A stretch of DNA of 64,000 bases, taken from the NCBI GenBank assembly GCA_002150815.3, contig NDFF03000029.1:62001-126000 (forward strand), in the 5' to 3' direction. Positions 25,339-37,602 of this stretch are shown piece by piece. The notes under the pieces were generated by a model that saw nothing but the letters and a program-made list of their open reading frames with translations, was not told the DNA's origin and searched no databases. The translations under genes and the position numbers were made by a program. Every line of letters starts with the position of its first letter. The stretch's first letter is position 1. This DNA comes from Grammothele lineata (taxonomy: Eukaryota; Basidiomycota; Agaricomycetes; Polyporales; Polyporaceae).

Positions 25339-26868
25339 ATGCCCACAGAGATTGCTGTCTTGCAGCAGTCACTTGAAAAACACAATGAGGCGTTTGAATC
25401 CCTTCTCAAACTTATTCCCGCCAAGTACTACCTCGCGCAGGATGACGCAGAAGCACAGGTGCGTACTCTCGTATACATTCTGTGCGAGCAGACAACATAT
25501 GTTGCCCCAGTACGCGTCGAAATACCAAAAGAACAGCAAGAAGCAGAAGGCTCCCAAGCAAGCCATAAAAGAGGCATCGAAGAAGGCGAAGAGGGACAAG
25601 GTACGCTCTGTCCGTATTAATCTCGACATGACTCCATGACGATCTCCGTTCCTGTAGCTTGATCCCGCCAACAACAAAACTGTGCTCGACATTCAGAGTG
25701 AAGCCTCGGCCGTGCGGGAGGGCGCGAGCGCGAAGAGCAAAGGGAAGCGCAAGGCGCCGGTGGAGGACTCGGACGACGACGACGACGACGACGCAATGCA
25801 CCTCGACGCGCCAATGTCTGACTCGGACAGTGAGGATCTAGAGGAAGTAGGCATGGACGTCGACGACGCCCCCCCGGTACCCATGCCTGCGTCGGGCGGC
25901 ATCGGGGAGCTCCGAGCCAAACTACACGCGCGCATGGCAGAGCTACGAAACAAGGGCCGAGGGGGCGCGGGCATGGGGACGGGCGAGGCTGGTAGCCGGG
26001 ACGAGCTATTGGAAGAGAGGCGGCAGCAGCGCGCGGCGATGCGTGAGCGGCGGCGGAAGGAGACGAAGGAGAAGATCAGGCGTGAGGAGGAACGGAAGGG
26101 CAAGAGTAAAGAGAAGGGCAAGGAGAAGGAGAAGCAGGTTAAGGGTCCGCAAACCAAGGTGCGCTTACCACCCGTTTTTAAACCAGCATATGTTTATCCC
26201 TGTGTGCTTTGCAGACGCAACTACTCGTCCCCGACTCCGGTAAAACTCTACCTCATCATGACCCCAAGTCGAAGTTTGCGTCAGTTGCATTCTCAACGAT
26301 ATCCACGGGTGGTGCCTCTACCTCTGCGCAAGCGCAAGCCAAGGCGAAAGTCAAAAAGTCGCTACCGACTACGGCGTCCAACCCTACACAGGCTCTCGCA
26401 CAGCTTGCAGCACATAAGGACAAGCTTGCGGCGCTGCCAGAAGAGGAACGCGCTGCACGAGCGGAGCGCGAGAAATGGGACAAGGCGAGCGCGCGAGTGG
26501 ACGGTGTTAAGGTGCATGACGACGAGGGGCGGCTGAAGAAGGCAGTAAAGCGGAAAGAGAAGCAGAAGTCAAAGAGCAAAAAGTCATGGTACGTGTTTCA
26601 CGCCGGATGGTTCTGATATGGGCGCGCTCTGTTCTTGCTTGAAAAGCTCATACTCGCCCTATCCTTGTACAGGGACGAGCGGAAGGAACAGCTTGCGACG
26701 TCGATGGCGGCGCGGCAGAAGAAACGCCAGGACAATATTACTGCGCGTGCGGAGCGGAGGAACGACAAACGGAAAGGCATCAAGACGAAGCCGAAGGACA
26801 AGGGGCGGCCAGGCTTCGAGGGAAAGTCTTTCGGGAAGGGCAAAGCGAAAGACAAGGGAAAGAAGTGA
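25339..26868 (+). CDS. RRP14: SURF6/Rrp14 family ribosome biogenesis protein
   Basis: Nucleolar protein required for 60S (and early 40S) pre-rRNA processing. Exons 25339-25458, 25511-25600, 25658-26158, 26215-26588 and 26673-26868 give 426 residues. An N-terminal helix ([20 protein letters not shown]) is typical of the family. An acidic stretch with seven consecutive Asp follows, then the basic SURF6 domain: [16 protein letters not shown], a long Lys/Arg/Glu-rich coiled coil, [20 protein letters not shown] and [20 protein letters not shown]. It ends in the Lys/Arg/Gly-rich tail [20 protein letters not shown]. The gap to the giant gene (24906-25338) contains nothing further that I can identify. 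Confidence 0.92.
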
Positions 26869-27060
26869 CTACGACGTTGAGTAGCTTACCCCATACTTGT
26901 CCCCTTCTGCTGTTATTCTCCTGCTTCGCCCCGCGTTTGGGGAAATCCCATCTACCAGTGCAAAAAACTTGTATCGCATTGTGCGTGGCGAGTTTAAGGC
27001 GAGCCGGAAGAACCCGTTCTGACGCGCGCTTGTCGACGGTCGTGATACTCTGAGTCAACA

Positions 27061-27081
27061 TTCAACGTTCGACGTTCAACG
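27061..27081 (+). repeat. Three tandem 7-nt units (TTCRACG)
   Basis: TTCAACG, TTCGACG and TTCAACG lie head to tail downstream of the SURF6 gene. Too short to be informative; perhaps a minor slippage product. Confidence 0.4.
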
Positions 27082-27868
27082 CCCGAGAATAGATCGATGC
27101 TGGTGCGCCTGACTACCGCAGCCACCTTCAAATACATGACCGACTCACATCAGCAGGAGATTACCACTCGCATGGGTTGTGGGCGTTCAAATGTACGTGC
27201 TAACTCGAAATTGCATATTGCTCCGGCTGCGCGTGTACGGCAGTCGCGCGCTGCTATTTCATACGGAGCTGGACTCGGCCACGGGTTCAATGTGGTCGAT
27301 TTTTGGAGGTTTGTAGGAGTTTTTCGGCGCATCTCTAGCTAATCTCATCATCCAGACAGCGGCCATGTTTGATGGTCCCTCCACATTTACCGCCGCCGAT
27401 GATCAAGTAAAACTCCTCTGAGCCAGGCTCAGCTGCATTGTCCGTTGCAGCAATAAGGGAATTCAACTCCTTTCGTGAAGTCCACGGTGAACCTAACCAT
27501 AGGGAATATTCAGAGGCAAATGAATAGGGATAATGCTCCTTGAATCGTCGCCACAGCCGGCGTTGACACGGAGCGCGCAACATAACGGGTGGATGTGGAC
27601 ATGACTCAAGACGAAAACGACCAGCCGCCTCTTCTCGTATACGGCAACGAAAACCATGGCCAAAATCTTCGTTCATCGGGCTTCTCATACGCATTGTCTC
27701 CAATTGCCTATGAGCGATGGGCCGCTGGCTGCAACTCATAGGCCAGTCTTACGGCCGATGATTAATTACGTTTGAACGTCCCGAACACAGTGCTGCCTAA
27801 CGATGGCCTTTTAGTACGCGACCTATTTGAAAAGTGACAAACTACGCATGCGGAGGAGATCCGCAACC

Positions 27869-27876
27869 TATATAAA
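27869..27876 (+). promoter_or_regulatory. TATA box of first DUF6533 gene
   Basis: TATATAAA sits 55 nt upstream of the start codon at 27931, at a normal distance for a fungal core promoter with a short leader. Confidence 0.5.
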
Positions 27877-27930
27877 CGCAGTCAAGATATCCCCACAGTA
27901 GTGAATCTCGCCTCACCCCCAACAACTCCC

Positions 27931-29678
27931 ATGGCTAATCAGTCTGCAGATGCTGTCGCTATAATCAGCGAATACGAAAGCTTGTATGCGCGGCCTTGCT
28001 CGTGAGATTGCATATCTGACCTAGCCATCCCGCGTCACAGCGTTATCGCCAACTCGTGCCTTTGGGCAACAACCGGTGAGATGAGCAATGATTCTACGAC
28101 TCTAATCCACGACAAAGCTAACTGCCGGGTCTGTCGTCTTCTCTACGATCGGACAGCGTGGCTGACATACGAATGCATCATCACTTCCGGTGCCGAAATC
28201 AGCCTGTTCTGGCGTGGGAGGTTTAGCGCAGCAGGGGCACTGTTTTTTCTGAATCGCTACTGGTGTTTGCTGTGCCTCTGGAATGACAATCTCTCGAACA
28301 TCTTCGTGTTCTCGGACAAGGTTTGTCGCGCTCTTTTCAACACAGGCAGTATGCTCACGACGTTCCCCTTCCAGAGGTTTGAGCTCATTTGCGGTTGATT
28401 ACACTAGGGCTCATCGTCTTCGTCCGCACTGGCAGCTGTACACTCTACTGCAGGTCAGGATTTGCCCTGTCTATATGCCAATACCTCATCTGGGCAGGCA
28501 GGTATCGACGAGCCTTTCCATAGTCCTCATCTCATCACAGACCGACAGCGTTCTCTGCCCTCCGTGTTCTCGCACTGAGCAGGAGCAGGATACTGTCACT
28601 GCTTGTCTTTCTCTTATCCATAGTGCCCTTTGTCGTGAATATGGTGCGTGTTACTGCTGTATATGTATCAAACATCAGGTTCACGCATGCACTTCATCAC
28701 ACTCAGATTAGAACAGGGACTGAAGGGGGAGTGAATCTGCTCTTACTCGGGTGTGTAGGAACATCGGGGATTACTGCGTCGTTTTCCCACAGGTAAACCC
28801 TAATTGTTGATACTCCGAGCCAATCGTTTTTGAACTGACCTGCGGTTGCAGCTGTCTGTTTGTCTCCCATCGTGCTCCCAAGCATCTTGGCTCATGTTTT
28901 CTCTTCCAGCTACCATCGCTTCTAGGACGTGTTTGATGGCAGCCGACGCGATTCTTATCGTCATCACCTGGTCCACTTTGTGCAAGCAACGGAAACTGGG
29001 CCTACTGTCCGGCATACCGACGTTTGCGGACGTTCTACTTCGTGACGGTGAATGACATTATTTAAGATGATGTCACCTGAAGTACTGATGATATCGACCC
29101 ACGTCATTATAGGGACGGTCTATTTTGTGTGAGAGGCTTGCACTGATACGCGTTTCATACTCCAAATACTTGTAATCTGACCCGGTTTCAAGTTTGCTCT
29201 TCATCCTTAACGCCGTTCACCTAACCATGACGCTCCTTGCAGTACGCCCTCTCAAGAGTCTACAGCCTGCCCTGCCCATGATGTTGACCTCTCCCGTGTA
29301 CAGATTGATCCCTCGCTGATCAGCGCGAGCTATGTCACTGCATTCACGGAGCCGTGAGCATCTCTCTGTCCTTATCGTGTACATTCATAACCATTTCGTT
29401 GCACATCGAACAGGCTCACGGCCATCCTTGTCAGCCGGTTCCTCATCCACCTACAATCAGTGAACCGGAAGACCGTGCTCGGGGGCTTTTCTGAGTCGGC
29501 GCCCAGCCGCGCCGGAATGTGGGATGGCGAAGGTTCGCTTATATTCGCGCGAGCAGTCGGGTCTCTTGGGGCACACCTAGAATCGGCGGACTTCACTATA
29601 GGTCACACGGGCGAAGGCGAAGACGAAGACGAAGATGTCGCGGGAGGTCAGCGGGTGGGCTCCCAGTCTGAGATCTGA
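27931..29678 (+). CDS. DUF6533 multi-pass membrane protein (copy A)
   Basis: Seven-helix-like integral membrane protein of a family greatly expanded in agaricomycetes; no biochemical role is known to me. The first three exons are clear (27931-27983, 28041-28075, 28157-28320). They give the hallmark sequence WLTYECIITSGAEISLFWRG followed by FSAAGALFFLNRYWCLLCLW. Later exons encode FSALRVLALSRSRILSLLVF, GGVNLLLLGCVGTSG, TIASRTCLMAADAILIVITW, TFADVLLRDG and LLFI/LNAVHLTMTLLAV-type helices, then a cytosolic tail from about 29415 ending in an acidic Gly/Glu/Asp stretch. Splice junctions around 28370-28450 and 28790-28910 could not be fixed, so small exons or damage there remain possible. It is strongly similar, even at DNA level, to the next gene. 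Confidence 0.75.
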
Positions 29679-30166
29679 GATCTGAGCGCTGAGCTTGGCA
29701 CGTGTATCTGTGACAAAGGCGCCTGATGTGGCTATGGCGGAGCAATTACGACAATGGCCCAGCGGTCCCCTGAATGTACTCGTCAGGCGGGAAGAGCGCA
29801 GGCTTCTCCATTCGCACCGCCCCGAACGAACCGTTACGTAGTAAGGGATTTCGTACCTGGACTAGTACATGAAAGCTGAGAGATCATCAGCAGAAGAACT
29901 CGGATGGTCCCCGTGGATCGTGGGGCACTAGAGCGTCACCATGCCAGATCACTGAATCAAGAAGTAAGTTCTGCTGAAACCAATTCTCGACCACCCCGCC
30001 GATAATCGGCCGATTTCTACTAGATCGAGAACCAACTCAAAAAATTCGCATCCAACTTAAGCTGCGCATATATGTGTGAGGCACCCGCACATAAGTACGG
30101 TCTTTGCGAGCCATGGAGCCAAACTCGCCCACTTGTCAGACCTGACACTTTTTAACTTGACCTGTT
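29679..30166. other. Spacer between tandem DUF6533 genes
   Basis: About 490 nt that would contain the terminator of copy A and the promoter of copy B. Apart from CATATATG near 30067, about 100 nt before the copy B start, I see no defined element. Confidence 0.4.
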
Positions 30167-32045
30167 ATGGCCGATCAATCCCCAGACGCCGCAGCATTCG
30201 TCAGCGAATACGACAACTTGTACGTACGACCTTGAAATTAATGGAGCCTCACAAAACTGACATTGAGATCCGCACCAGTGTCACGGCGAACTCGTGCCTT
30301 TGGGCGACAACGGGTGGGTTCTATAGGAACAACTCTACCGTCCCGCCACATGAAGCAACTGATTACCTGACTCGCTCTCTATTTCTTTGGTCGGACAGCG
30401 TGGTTGACATACGAATGCATCATAACCGCTGGTGATGAGATTAGGCTGTTCTGGCATGGAAAATTCACCGCGGCGGGGGCGCTTTTCTTCTTAAATCGCT
30501 ACTGGTGTTTGTTATGCCTATGGGACGACAACATCTCGAACATCTTCATATTATCAGACGAGGTTTGCTCATAATGTCATGACTTATTATCGGTGCTGAC
30601 GTAACCTTTTCCCTAGAGGTGCGAGCTCGTGATCATTGAATCACGTCCTGATGCTTAAGTCAACCCGTCGCCTGCAGCTGTACGATGTACGGCAGAACAA
30701 GTTTTGCTCTTTCACTCTGCCAATACGCTATTTGGGCAGGTAGGCGTTATCGCAAGCCTTGAGTAGTTTCGTCCTCGTTGAGTGTACTTCGTAGCATTCT
30801 CTGCTCTACGAGCTCTTGCCCTCAGCAGGAGCAAGATATTGTCGCTGCTCGTATACCTCCTTTCAATGGTATCATTCGCTGTAAACATGGTGCGTGGTTC
30901 CTTTGGTGCTAACGTGAGATTGGAATTAGTACTGACACGCGTACACCTTCGTGCTAAGTTTCGAGTACCCAAGCAAGGGGGAGTGAATCTACCGTTGATG
31001 GGATGTGTAGGTACATCGGGGCCGGCTACAGCCAATTTGACCAATAGGTGAGCCCTGGTAGTAGGCGTCTGCAGAATTCGGCTGATAATATGATTTCGTA
31101 TTCTAGCCGTACGCCTCTTCATCGTCACCATTTCGTGCTACGTTTACACTTGTTTCTGATTGTCTAGTTACCATTGCCTCAAGGACGTGCTTGATGGGTG
31201 CAGACGCCATCGTGGTTATCATTACTTGGTCTACCCTCTATAGGCATCGCAAACGTGGTATATCCCTTGGCACGCGGACGTTCACAGACGTACTGCTTAC
31301 TGACGGTAAGCGAATCCGCCTCTAGTGGACTCCAATCTCTCGAGGTACTGATTACAGGGGTTATCTCGATAGGAACGATTTACTTTGTGTACGGTATTTC
31401 GCGGCGATCAGCGTAAAGTTGGGACAGCTAACATTTATACAAGGATCCTCATGGTTCTCAATGCCCTCCACCTTGCGATGACGATCCTCGCTGTACGTCC
31501 TCATGCCTCAGCAATCGCTTGTCTACCATTCACTTATGACGCGAACGAATAGATTGACCCGCCGCTAGTTGACGCGAGCTACGTAACCTTTTTCACGGAG
31601 CCGTAAGCCTGCGCTTCTCCCTTCATCCCGTGATTTGTCTTCATCATATGCGCTACGTCCCCTCTTATGTAGGACGACAGCGATCCTCATTGGACGCTTC
31701 CTCGTTCACTTGCAGTCGGTCAACGCAAACGCTGAGGGTGGGACACCATCCCAGTCCGAGTCTCCCAACTACCAGACGACAAATACTCAGGATTCGCTCG
31801 TCTTCGCACGGGTCGTCGGGTCCCTGGGGACACACTTGGAATCGGGGGACTTTTCTGTGGGCTATGCAGACGAAGGAGACTTGGAAGAGGATGAAGTCGC
31901 GGTTGTCGATTGCCGGATCTGCTCTGTGTCCGAAATGTACACTGCGGAGAGGCCGTCTAAAACCGAGAAGCCGCTCAATACAGTAGAGGAGTCAACTGAT
32001 GATGTAGAAGAGGTCGACCGGCGTGGCTTAATGTTATCGGGCTGA
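30167..32045 (+). CDS. DUF6533 multi-pass membrane protein (copy B)
   Basis: Tandem paralogue of copy A. Exons 30167-30219, 30279-30313 and 30399-30562 give MADQSPDAAAFVSEYDN, NSCLWATT and the hallmark AWLTYECIITAGDEIRLFWH, with exon lengths and phases matching copy A. Further exons encode FALSLCQYAIWA, FSALRALALSRSKILSLLVY, TIASRTCLMGADAIVVIITW and TFTDVLLTDG. The last exon (from about 31673) starts in TAILIGRFLVHLQSVN and continues into a 110-residue cytosolic tail with DSLVFARVVGSLGTHLESGD, a motif typical of the family's C-terminus. Function unknown; an environmental sensor or small-molecule receptor has been a common guess for such proteins, without evidence here. Two middle junctions, near 30620-30700 and 31045-31175, are unresolved. 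Confidence 0.78.
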
Positions 32046-32336
32046 TGGCCTTCAACCATCGGCTGGTCACGGTGGAAGGAGGAGGTCATTTTGGCGAACT
32101 CGAGCGATTCGATATGGAGGATGCGATAGCAGCGTCGTACGATAGCTACAACATCATCAAAAATATCATGCGATACATTCAGCAAGCAGTCAGGGATAGC
32201 ACAACATGACACAGAGCGAGAGCGGCAACCTGCGATGAAGAAAATAATGGGGGCTAATAAGCATACTGTAAGCATATCACTGCGCCAGCAGCGCTAACAA
32301 GCTGTCTCGCGGGAAATCCGGGGTATCTGACTATCG

Positions 32337-35300
32337 TCATCGACGAGCACGCTTCCGCCGAATCTGTATCTCGGACTCCTGCGACGGGTCAGGCCTGTCG
32401 CCATCGCCGGGAGAGGCAGTGCCTTCCTCCTGCCCGGCGCCGTTTGCCGTCACTCCGGGTTCATCGCCTTCGGACTCTTCGTCATCATCCATCCGTCCAC
32501 GTTTCCGCGTAGCAGTCGGCGTCTTCGTCACATCATCATCCTCCGCCTCGGGCTCCTCCGGTGGCGCCGATTCTCGCAGCGAGGACAACTGCGAGGGTGA
32601 TCTGGATGATCGCAAGGGAGACAAGGACGGAGAGCGAGTTGGTGACTTCGATGGCGCCTTTGAGGGCGACGCACGCTTGCGAGCAGGGCGAGGCTTTGGT
32701 CGTGCCTTGGGAGTGCGAGCGGCCGCAGGCGCTTCCCGCTCGTCCTCGGTCAGCAGAGCCTCGCCGTCGGAGACGACGCCATTCTGCGCGGTCTTTCCGT
32801 TCGCCATAATGCCTTCGACCTCGCTTGCTTCTTCTCCATCGTCATCGGTTGTGACGAACTCGGCGCTTTTCGCGGCGTCCTTCCGCTTCCGACCCCTTCC
32901 TCCACCTGCGCCTACCGCTGATGTGAGCGGACATCACCTATAAGAGCGAGTGGACACACCTTTATCCTTATGCATCGCAGTGGTCAGCTTCTTCTCGTAG
33001 GCACGATACGGCTCCCAAGGCTTCGAGGTTGGAGAGACGTCTAGCTTAGATTGAGCGCTGACGTTGTCCAGATGCGCTTTACTGAGTGCGTAAGTAGTCG
33101 TGAGTTTAGCGATTGAGTGTGACAGTACTTGCGACTCACATGGTCAACGCATCTTGCTGCTTCACTGAGGATAGGAGGGGGAGCAGCACTCGGAAAAACC
33201 TGATACACTTTGTCCGTGCTTTCTTGTTCTTCGCAGCCTCGTAAGCAGCCAGCCGCTTGCTAACCCAGTCGAGTGATGCCGTCTGGATCTCCACGATGTA
33301 CTTGCTATCCAGGCGCCGAACGACAGAGAGCTGCGCCCCACGGATGAGAAGACAAGCGGATAGGGCTTTTCCGAGCGCAATTGAATGCTCCTCAGTGTTT
33401 GCCATGGCATCCAGGTAGAGAGTGAACGACTGCAAAGTATTTCGTTAGGGTTTGTCAACGTAAGGTTTCAACGCACACACCTCCTGCAGCGCTTGGCAGA
33501 TGATGGCGACAACCACTTCGCCGTTGTCCTTGTACATTCCTTCCTCGCGGAGGATGTCCACGACAACCTTCGAACAGGCGTCGAAGGTAGGTCCAAGCCT
33601 GTTGAAATGTGCGAGGAGAGTTGCCGCGTGTCGGAAGTGGATAACGCCAGCGCGGATCGCGCGGAGGAAGGTCGTAACCACGGAAATGAACACGTATTCC
33701 TTTTCCAGTTGAGCGCGTGATTTGGCATGAGGCTCGAGGTTAGCAGATTTCGCTGCGGCCTTCCCTTTCCCTCCCCGGCCCTTCTTGCCTTTGGGTTGCT
33801 CTTCGGGAACGGGCTCCTCGTCCACGTCGTCTTCGCCATCGCTGCTCTCGTGTTCCTCAGGAACGGTCTCCGCAATTTCCTCTGCGTACCGCTCGATCTC
33901 ACTTTGAACGAAGCCTGCACATAGGTACTGAACTTCATCGTCAAGGGAAAGGGGTAGAGCAGCAGTAGGCAAACGAGTGCCGTCTGGCGCGGTGGTCTCT
34001 GTCGCGCAAAAGAGGATGTGCAGGGTTAGAAGACTTTGGAAGGCCTGTATGTCCAGATCGCAATATCAATGTTTATCCAATCGGGGAGAAGAGTACTACC
34101 ACATACCGCTCGTCGTACTCCTTCAACAGTGTTGGACTGTGTGCCCACTGCAAACTCCACGAGTTTTTCCAAGAGAGATTCTCGCTCTTCCTTGAGCTTG
34201 TCACGAAGTTGCATCTCCTCTGGGGACAGTTCAGGGGATGCTGGGAGGCTACGCGCCTTCCACATAATGTGGAGCGTCAGAAGTTGTAACGCGCGATCAA
34301 CCATCTGCGAGCACGACGTTAGCCGCGTGTTGATCGAGGGGTGCACAAGTCATACCATCTCTTCCTCCTTGTAGCCCAAACGACCTCGCTCCGCCAGAGC
34401 ACTGACGATGTCCCACGCGCTACTTTGCTTTCCTCCCTCATCTTCTTCCATCCATGACGTCATATCACGAATACCTGATAGAGCGGCCAGCCGGGAGCAG
34501 ACAGCAGCCAGCGCCAATACCTCATCCTCAGTGAACGAAGCAACTTCAATCTCGTCACGACCGGCAATCGCGTCTCGCAACGAGGTCGACAGTTCATCTT
34601 CGAGCTCGAGGATCTTGGCGCTGTTCGTCTTGGAGAGGCCGGTCGCATCCATCATACGCCTGATAGCGGCAACTGCGTTGGCCAGCACGACGGGCGAAGA
34701 GTGAGACAGAAATTGCTTCGTAACATCCTCCCAAAGGCTGGAATATGCCTGCACGAGTGATCAGAGTAACATAAGGAGGAATAGAGCTGGACATGCTCAC
34801 CGTCATCATCCGCATCTCCAGATACAAGTCCAAGTTCATGAGTTGTGGGATGAGCAGAACGTCCGATATCCGACTCTCGTCTGTCTGATGTTTGACGAAT
34901 AGTCTCGGCATCGCCTTGATGAGCGCACGAGTGATATCAGAAGATGTTGTGTCTTCTTCGTTCTGAAGCACTTCCTGGTCAGTATCGAACAAGCCAAGGG
35001 TACATTCTAAACTTTACCTTCTTTGCGTTCCCAGCGTCGAGGAGCGCCTTCCGCAGAGAAGCCACAAGCATCTCCAAAAGGACAGCTTCCTCGACCTCTT
35101 CTAACCTGTACGCCTCGTCGACTGACTCTGTCGCTGCTGGCTTGGCTTTCGACCGCGATGTCGATCGTGAGCTGTCGTCCACGGCTGAGTGGTCTAGGAG
35201 TAGGACGTCCAAGAGAGTTTCCCAATCGCGCACGGGCTCGACTTCATCCCACAACGCTTCCACGACAAGTGCGGTACGACCTTTCGGGTTGTGGCCGACT

Positions 35301-37238
35301 AGAGACGCAACCTCTTTGGTACGCACCCGCTTCGACGTCCCTTCGCCCAGATCCATGCTGTCTTCTTCCTCGGTATCGCCTGTCGTCTTGTCCAGCGCTC
35401 GACCCCAGCTCACCAAGAGCGTACCTAGAGCCTTGATACCGGCGCGGTGCTTGTCCGACTCCGACGCTTTCCTGCCAACCAATCGCTCCTCTACTGCTTC
35501 TTCCCAAACGCCTTTCACGAATCCGCTGACCGCTCGACGGACGCGTGCCTCTTCGTCAAAGACAAGGAGGCACAGTTGCTGCCGTTGCTCGTCTTCCAGT
35601 AATCCATGACCGTCGATGGTTTGAAGAACTTGGACCACTGCGACACGGACACTGAGTTCAATATCCCCAACCGCCATCTCCACGAGACGAGGCTTGAAGC
35701 GTTCCGTGAAGTGCTGCAGCGCCGCCGCACCAATGTAGGCCGTCTGTTCGTAGGCAAGGGCGAGCGCTCGCACTGCCTCCAGACGTACTTGCGTCTGAGC
35801 ATCGGACAAGACCCAGCCGACGTAGCGCAGGTAGGCACCATCCAAAAAGTGGCCGGGGTACTTCTTGAACCAGAGTCCCATAGAGCGTACGCACTCGGCA
35901 CGGATATTGGGGTCGAGATCGCGATACCGGTGGACGAACACACTGAATATATGCGGCGTTGGTAAGCGAGTAAGCCGAAAAGAAACACGACATACCCGTC
36001 AACAAACTCCTTGAGGTATTCTGCCAGTTTAGATCGTCGTTCGCGAACTTCAGCTGCCCTCTTCTCCAACTCAGCATCGCGCACGTTGCCTCCCTTTCCC
36101 TTGTTCCCGGAGGCCTTCCTCTTCCTCTCACCCTCCCGCTGCCGACTGACAACTTCCGCCTCCTTCTCCACCGAAGCAGCAACATCACAGAGTGCGGTCT
36201 CTACCTCTAGCGCGATGACAGTGGCGGTATGTCGGAAGTTTCGCAGTTGTGAAGACGACATAGCAATGACCCACGTTTGCACGGTAGGCATGAGGTCGGA
36301 GGTATAGAGGGATCCGAGCTCGGCCGAAGAGATTATGAGGCGTTCCAGGAACTCCGAGAGGGATTTTCGGAACTTTCGAAAGATAGGAAGCTTGGACGTA
36401 AGGGGGTATACGGGCGTATCATCCTGAAAACGTGGTTGGAGGCGGAACACGGCGGAAAAGCGCGGTGCTCACCTTTTTGAGGAGTTCGTTGAAATCATCC
36501 AGCGCGTCTACTACACCATCGTAATCCACTACTCGATCTTGGTCCACAGACTCATTGCACCCGCAGGTACGGAGTACACAGTTAATGAGCTCTGCTAGAG
36601 CCAAGCCAGGTGAGCTGGAAAGAGATTCGAGGAAGTCTTCAGCTGTGGATTGAAGAGCAGCCGCGGGGTTCATAATCGCGTCTAGGAGAAACCTGGTAAG
36701 CATAGGACGCGTCATTGGGAGCACGCATAACGCACTAAATAAAGCATTGTCGTTGGCAATCTTGCTGTCCCTGGCTGCCTTCTCTGCGTCAAACTCTCCA
36801 TCCACCCCGACGGCTTGCTTGCCTCTCCGTGCTGCAGGCTTCCGCGGCCTCGGTGGTCCAACAGTCTTCTGCGTGCCACGCTTGGGCGCCGTTCCTCTTG
36901 GGGCGCGTGGTTTCTTGGGGGCTGCCGCTGGTTTGGTCTTTCGTTTGGTGGAGACCTTGGCCGATGGGTTGGGCGCGTGATAGTCACCTTCCTCCACGTC
37001 TGCCTCGTCGTCGGCAGGAGCGTGGTCGGACTCGTCGCTACGCGCGTCATCACGTTCTCGTTCCTCGTCGCTAGTCGCGTCGGAGCGTTTCCGCTTGCTG
37101 AGTAGAGAGCTATTCACTATACGGAGTGGTCAGACGGGCCGTCCGTATTTCAGAGAACTGGAGAACCGTACCTGACACAAAATGAGTGGCCTGCTTCCTT
37201 TCTCTCTGAGACCTTCTGGGTTCCGCGGTGTCGGACAT
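32337..37238 (-). CDS. SCC3: Cohesin subunit SA/Scc3 (STAG family)
   Basis: HEAT-repeat subunit of cohesin that binds the kleisin and DNA and is needed for sister-chromatid cohesion. About a dozen minus-strand exons run from MSDTAEPRRSQRERKQATHF (start 37238) to a basic end RRKRARR at 32337. After an acidic, Lys/Pro-rich N-terminus comes the STAG domain (LLDAIMNPAAALQSTAEDFL, CVLRTCGC, DALDDFNELLKK). The stromalin conservative domain follows, with HRYRDLDPNIRAECVRSMGL and WVLSDAQTQVRLEAVRALAL. Helical repeats follow down to about 33140, then an acidic Ser/Pro-rich tail with SPSKAPSKSPTRSPSLSPLR, probably phosphorylated. Total length is roughly 1,250-1,300 residues, normal for the family. It is divergent from the Rsc7 gene, sharing 365 nt that hold two MCB boxes. 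Confidence 0.93.
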
Positions 37239-37398
37239 AGTGCCGACAGAGTGAGGGTGAGGGGAACGAGAGTTGTGGCCAAGACGCGCTCGCCGCGCGC
37301 GCGACCGTGTTGTCGCCTTGATTGTGCACATCACGTGCAAGTCACAGGAACACATGCGTGATTCTGAATGTGACCTGACGTCACAGAACGCGCCCATC

Positions 37399-37416
37399 AC
37401 GCGTTCCCCGACGCGT
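37399..37416. promoter_or_regulatory. Pair of MCB (ACGCGT) elements in shared promoter
   Basis: Two palindromic ACGCGT boxes (37399-37404 and 37411-37416) are spaced 12 nt start to start, about 160 nt upstream of the cohesin start and 190 nt upstream of Rsc7. ACGCGT is the site of the Swi6/Mbp1-type MBF factor that drives G1/S genes in fungi. The match is direct; regulation is inferred. Confidence 0.6.
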
Positions 37417-37602
37417 CTCGCTTAGCACGTCCCGAGTCTTGAGCTTGTGTCTCGAGTAACCGCTTCTCCCGGTCCCTCAGCGCTGATACCTCCTCATATC
37501 TCTCTCTATTGAACTCCGGTGCTGGTGGTACAGCTCTCTGCCCTGCACTGAAAACAGGCCATTCGACAAGCTCGCTTTGTTCAAATTCCCCCTCCGTTCA
37601 AG

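Larger units (their letters stand above)
26869..27930. other. Intergenic region between SURF6 and first DUF6533 gene
   Basis: About 1.06 kb. A minus-strand frame at 27335-27739 (134 residues, containing LIIGGGKCGGTIKHG) has no recognisable family and no splice partners. Near 27061-27081 there are three copies of the 7-mer TTCRACG in direct order. A TATA box lies at the 3' end. Confidence 0.4.
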
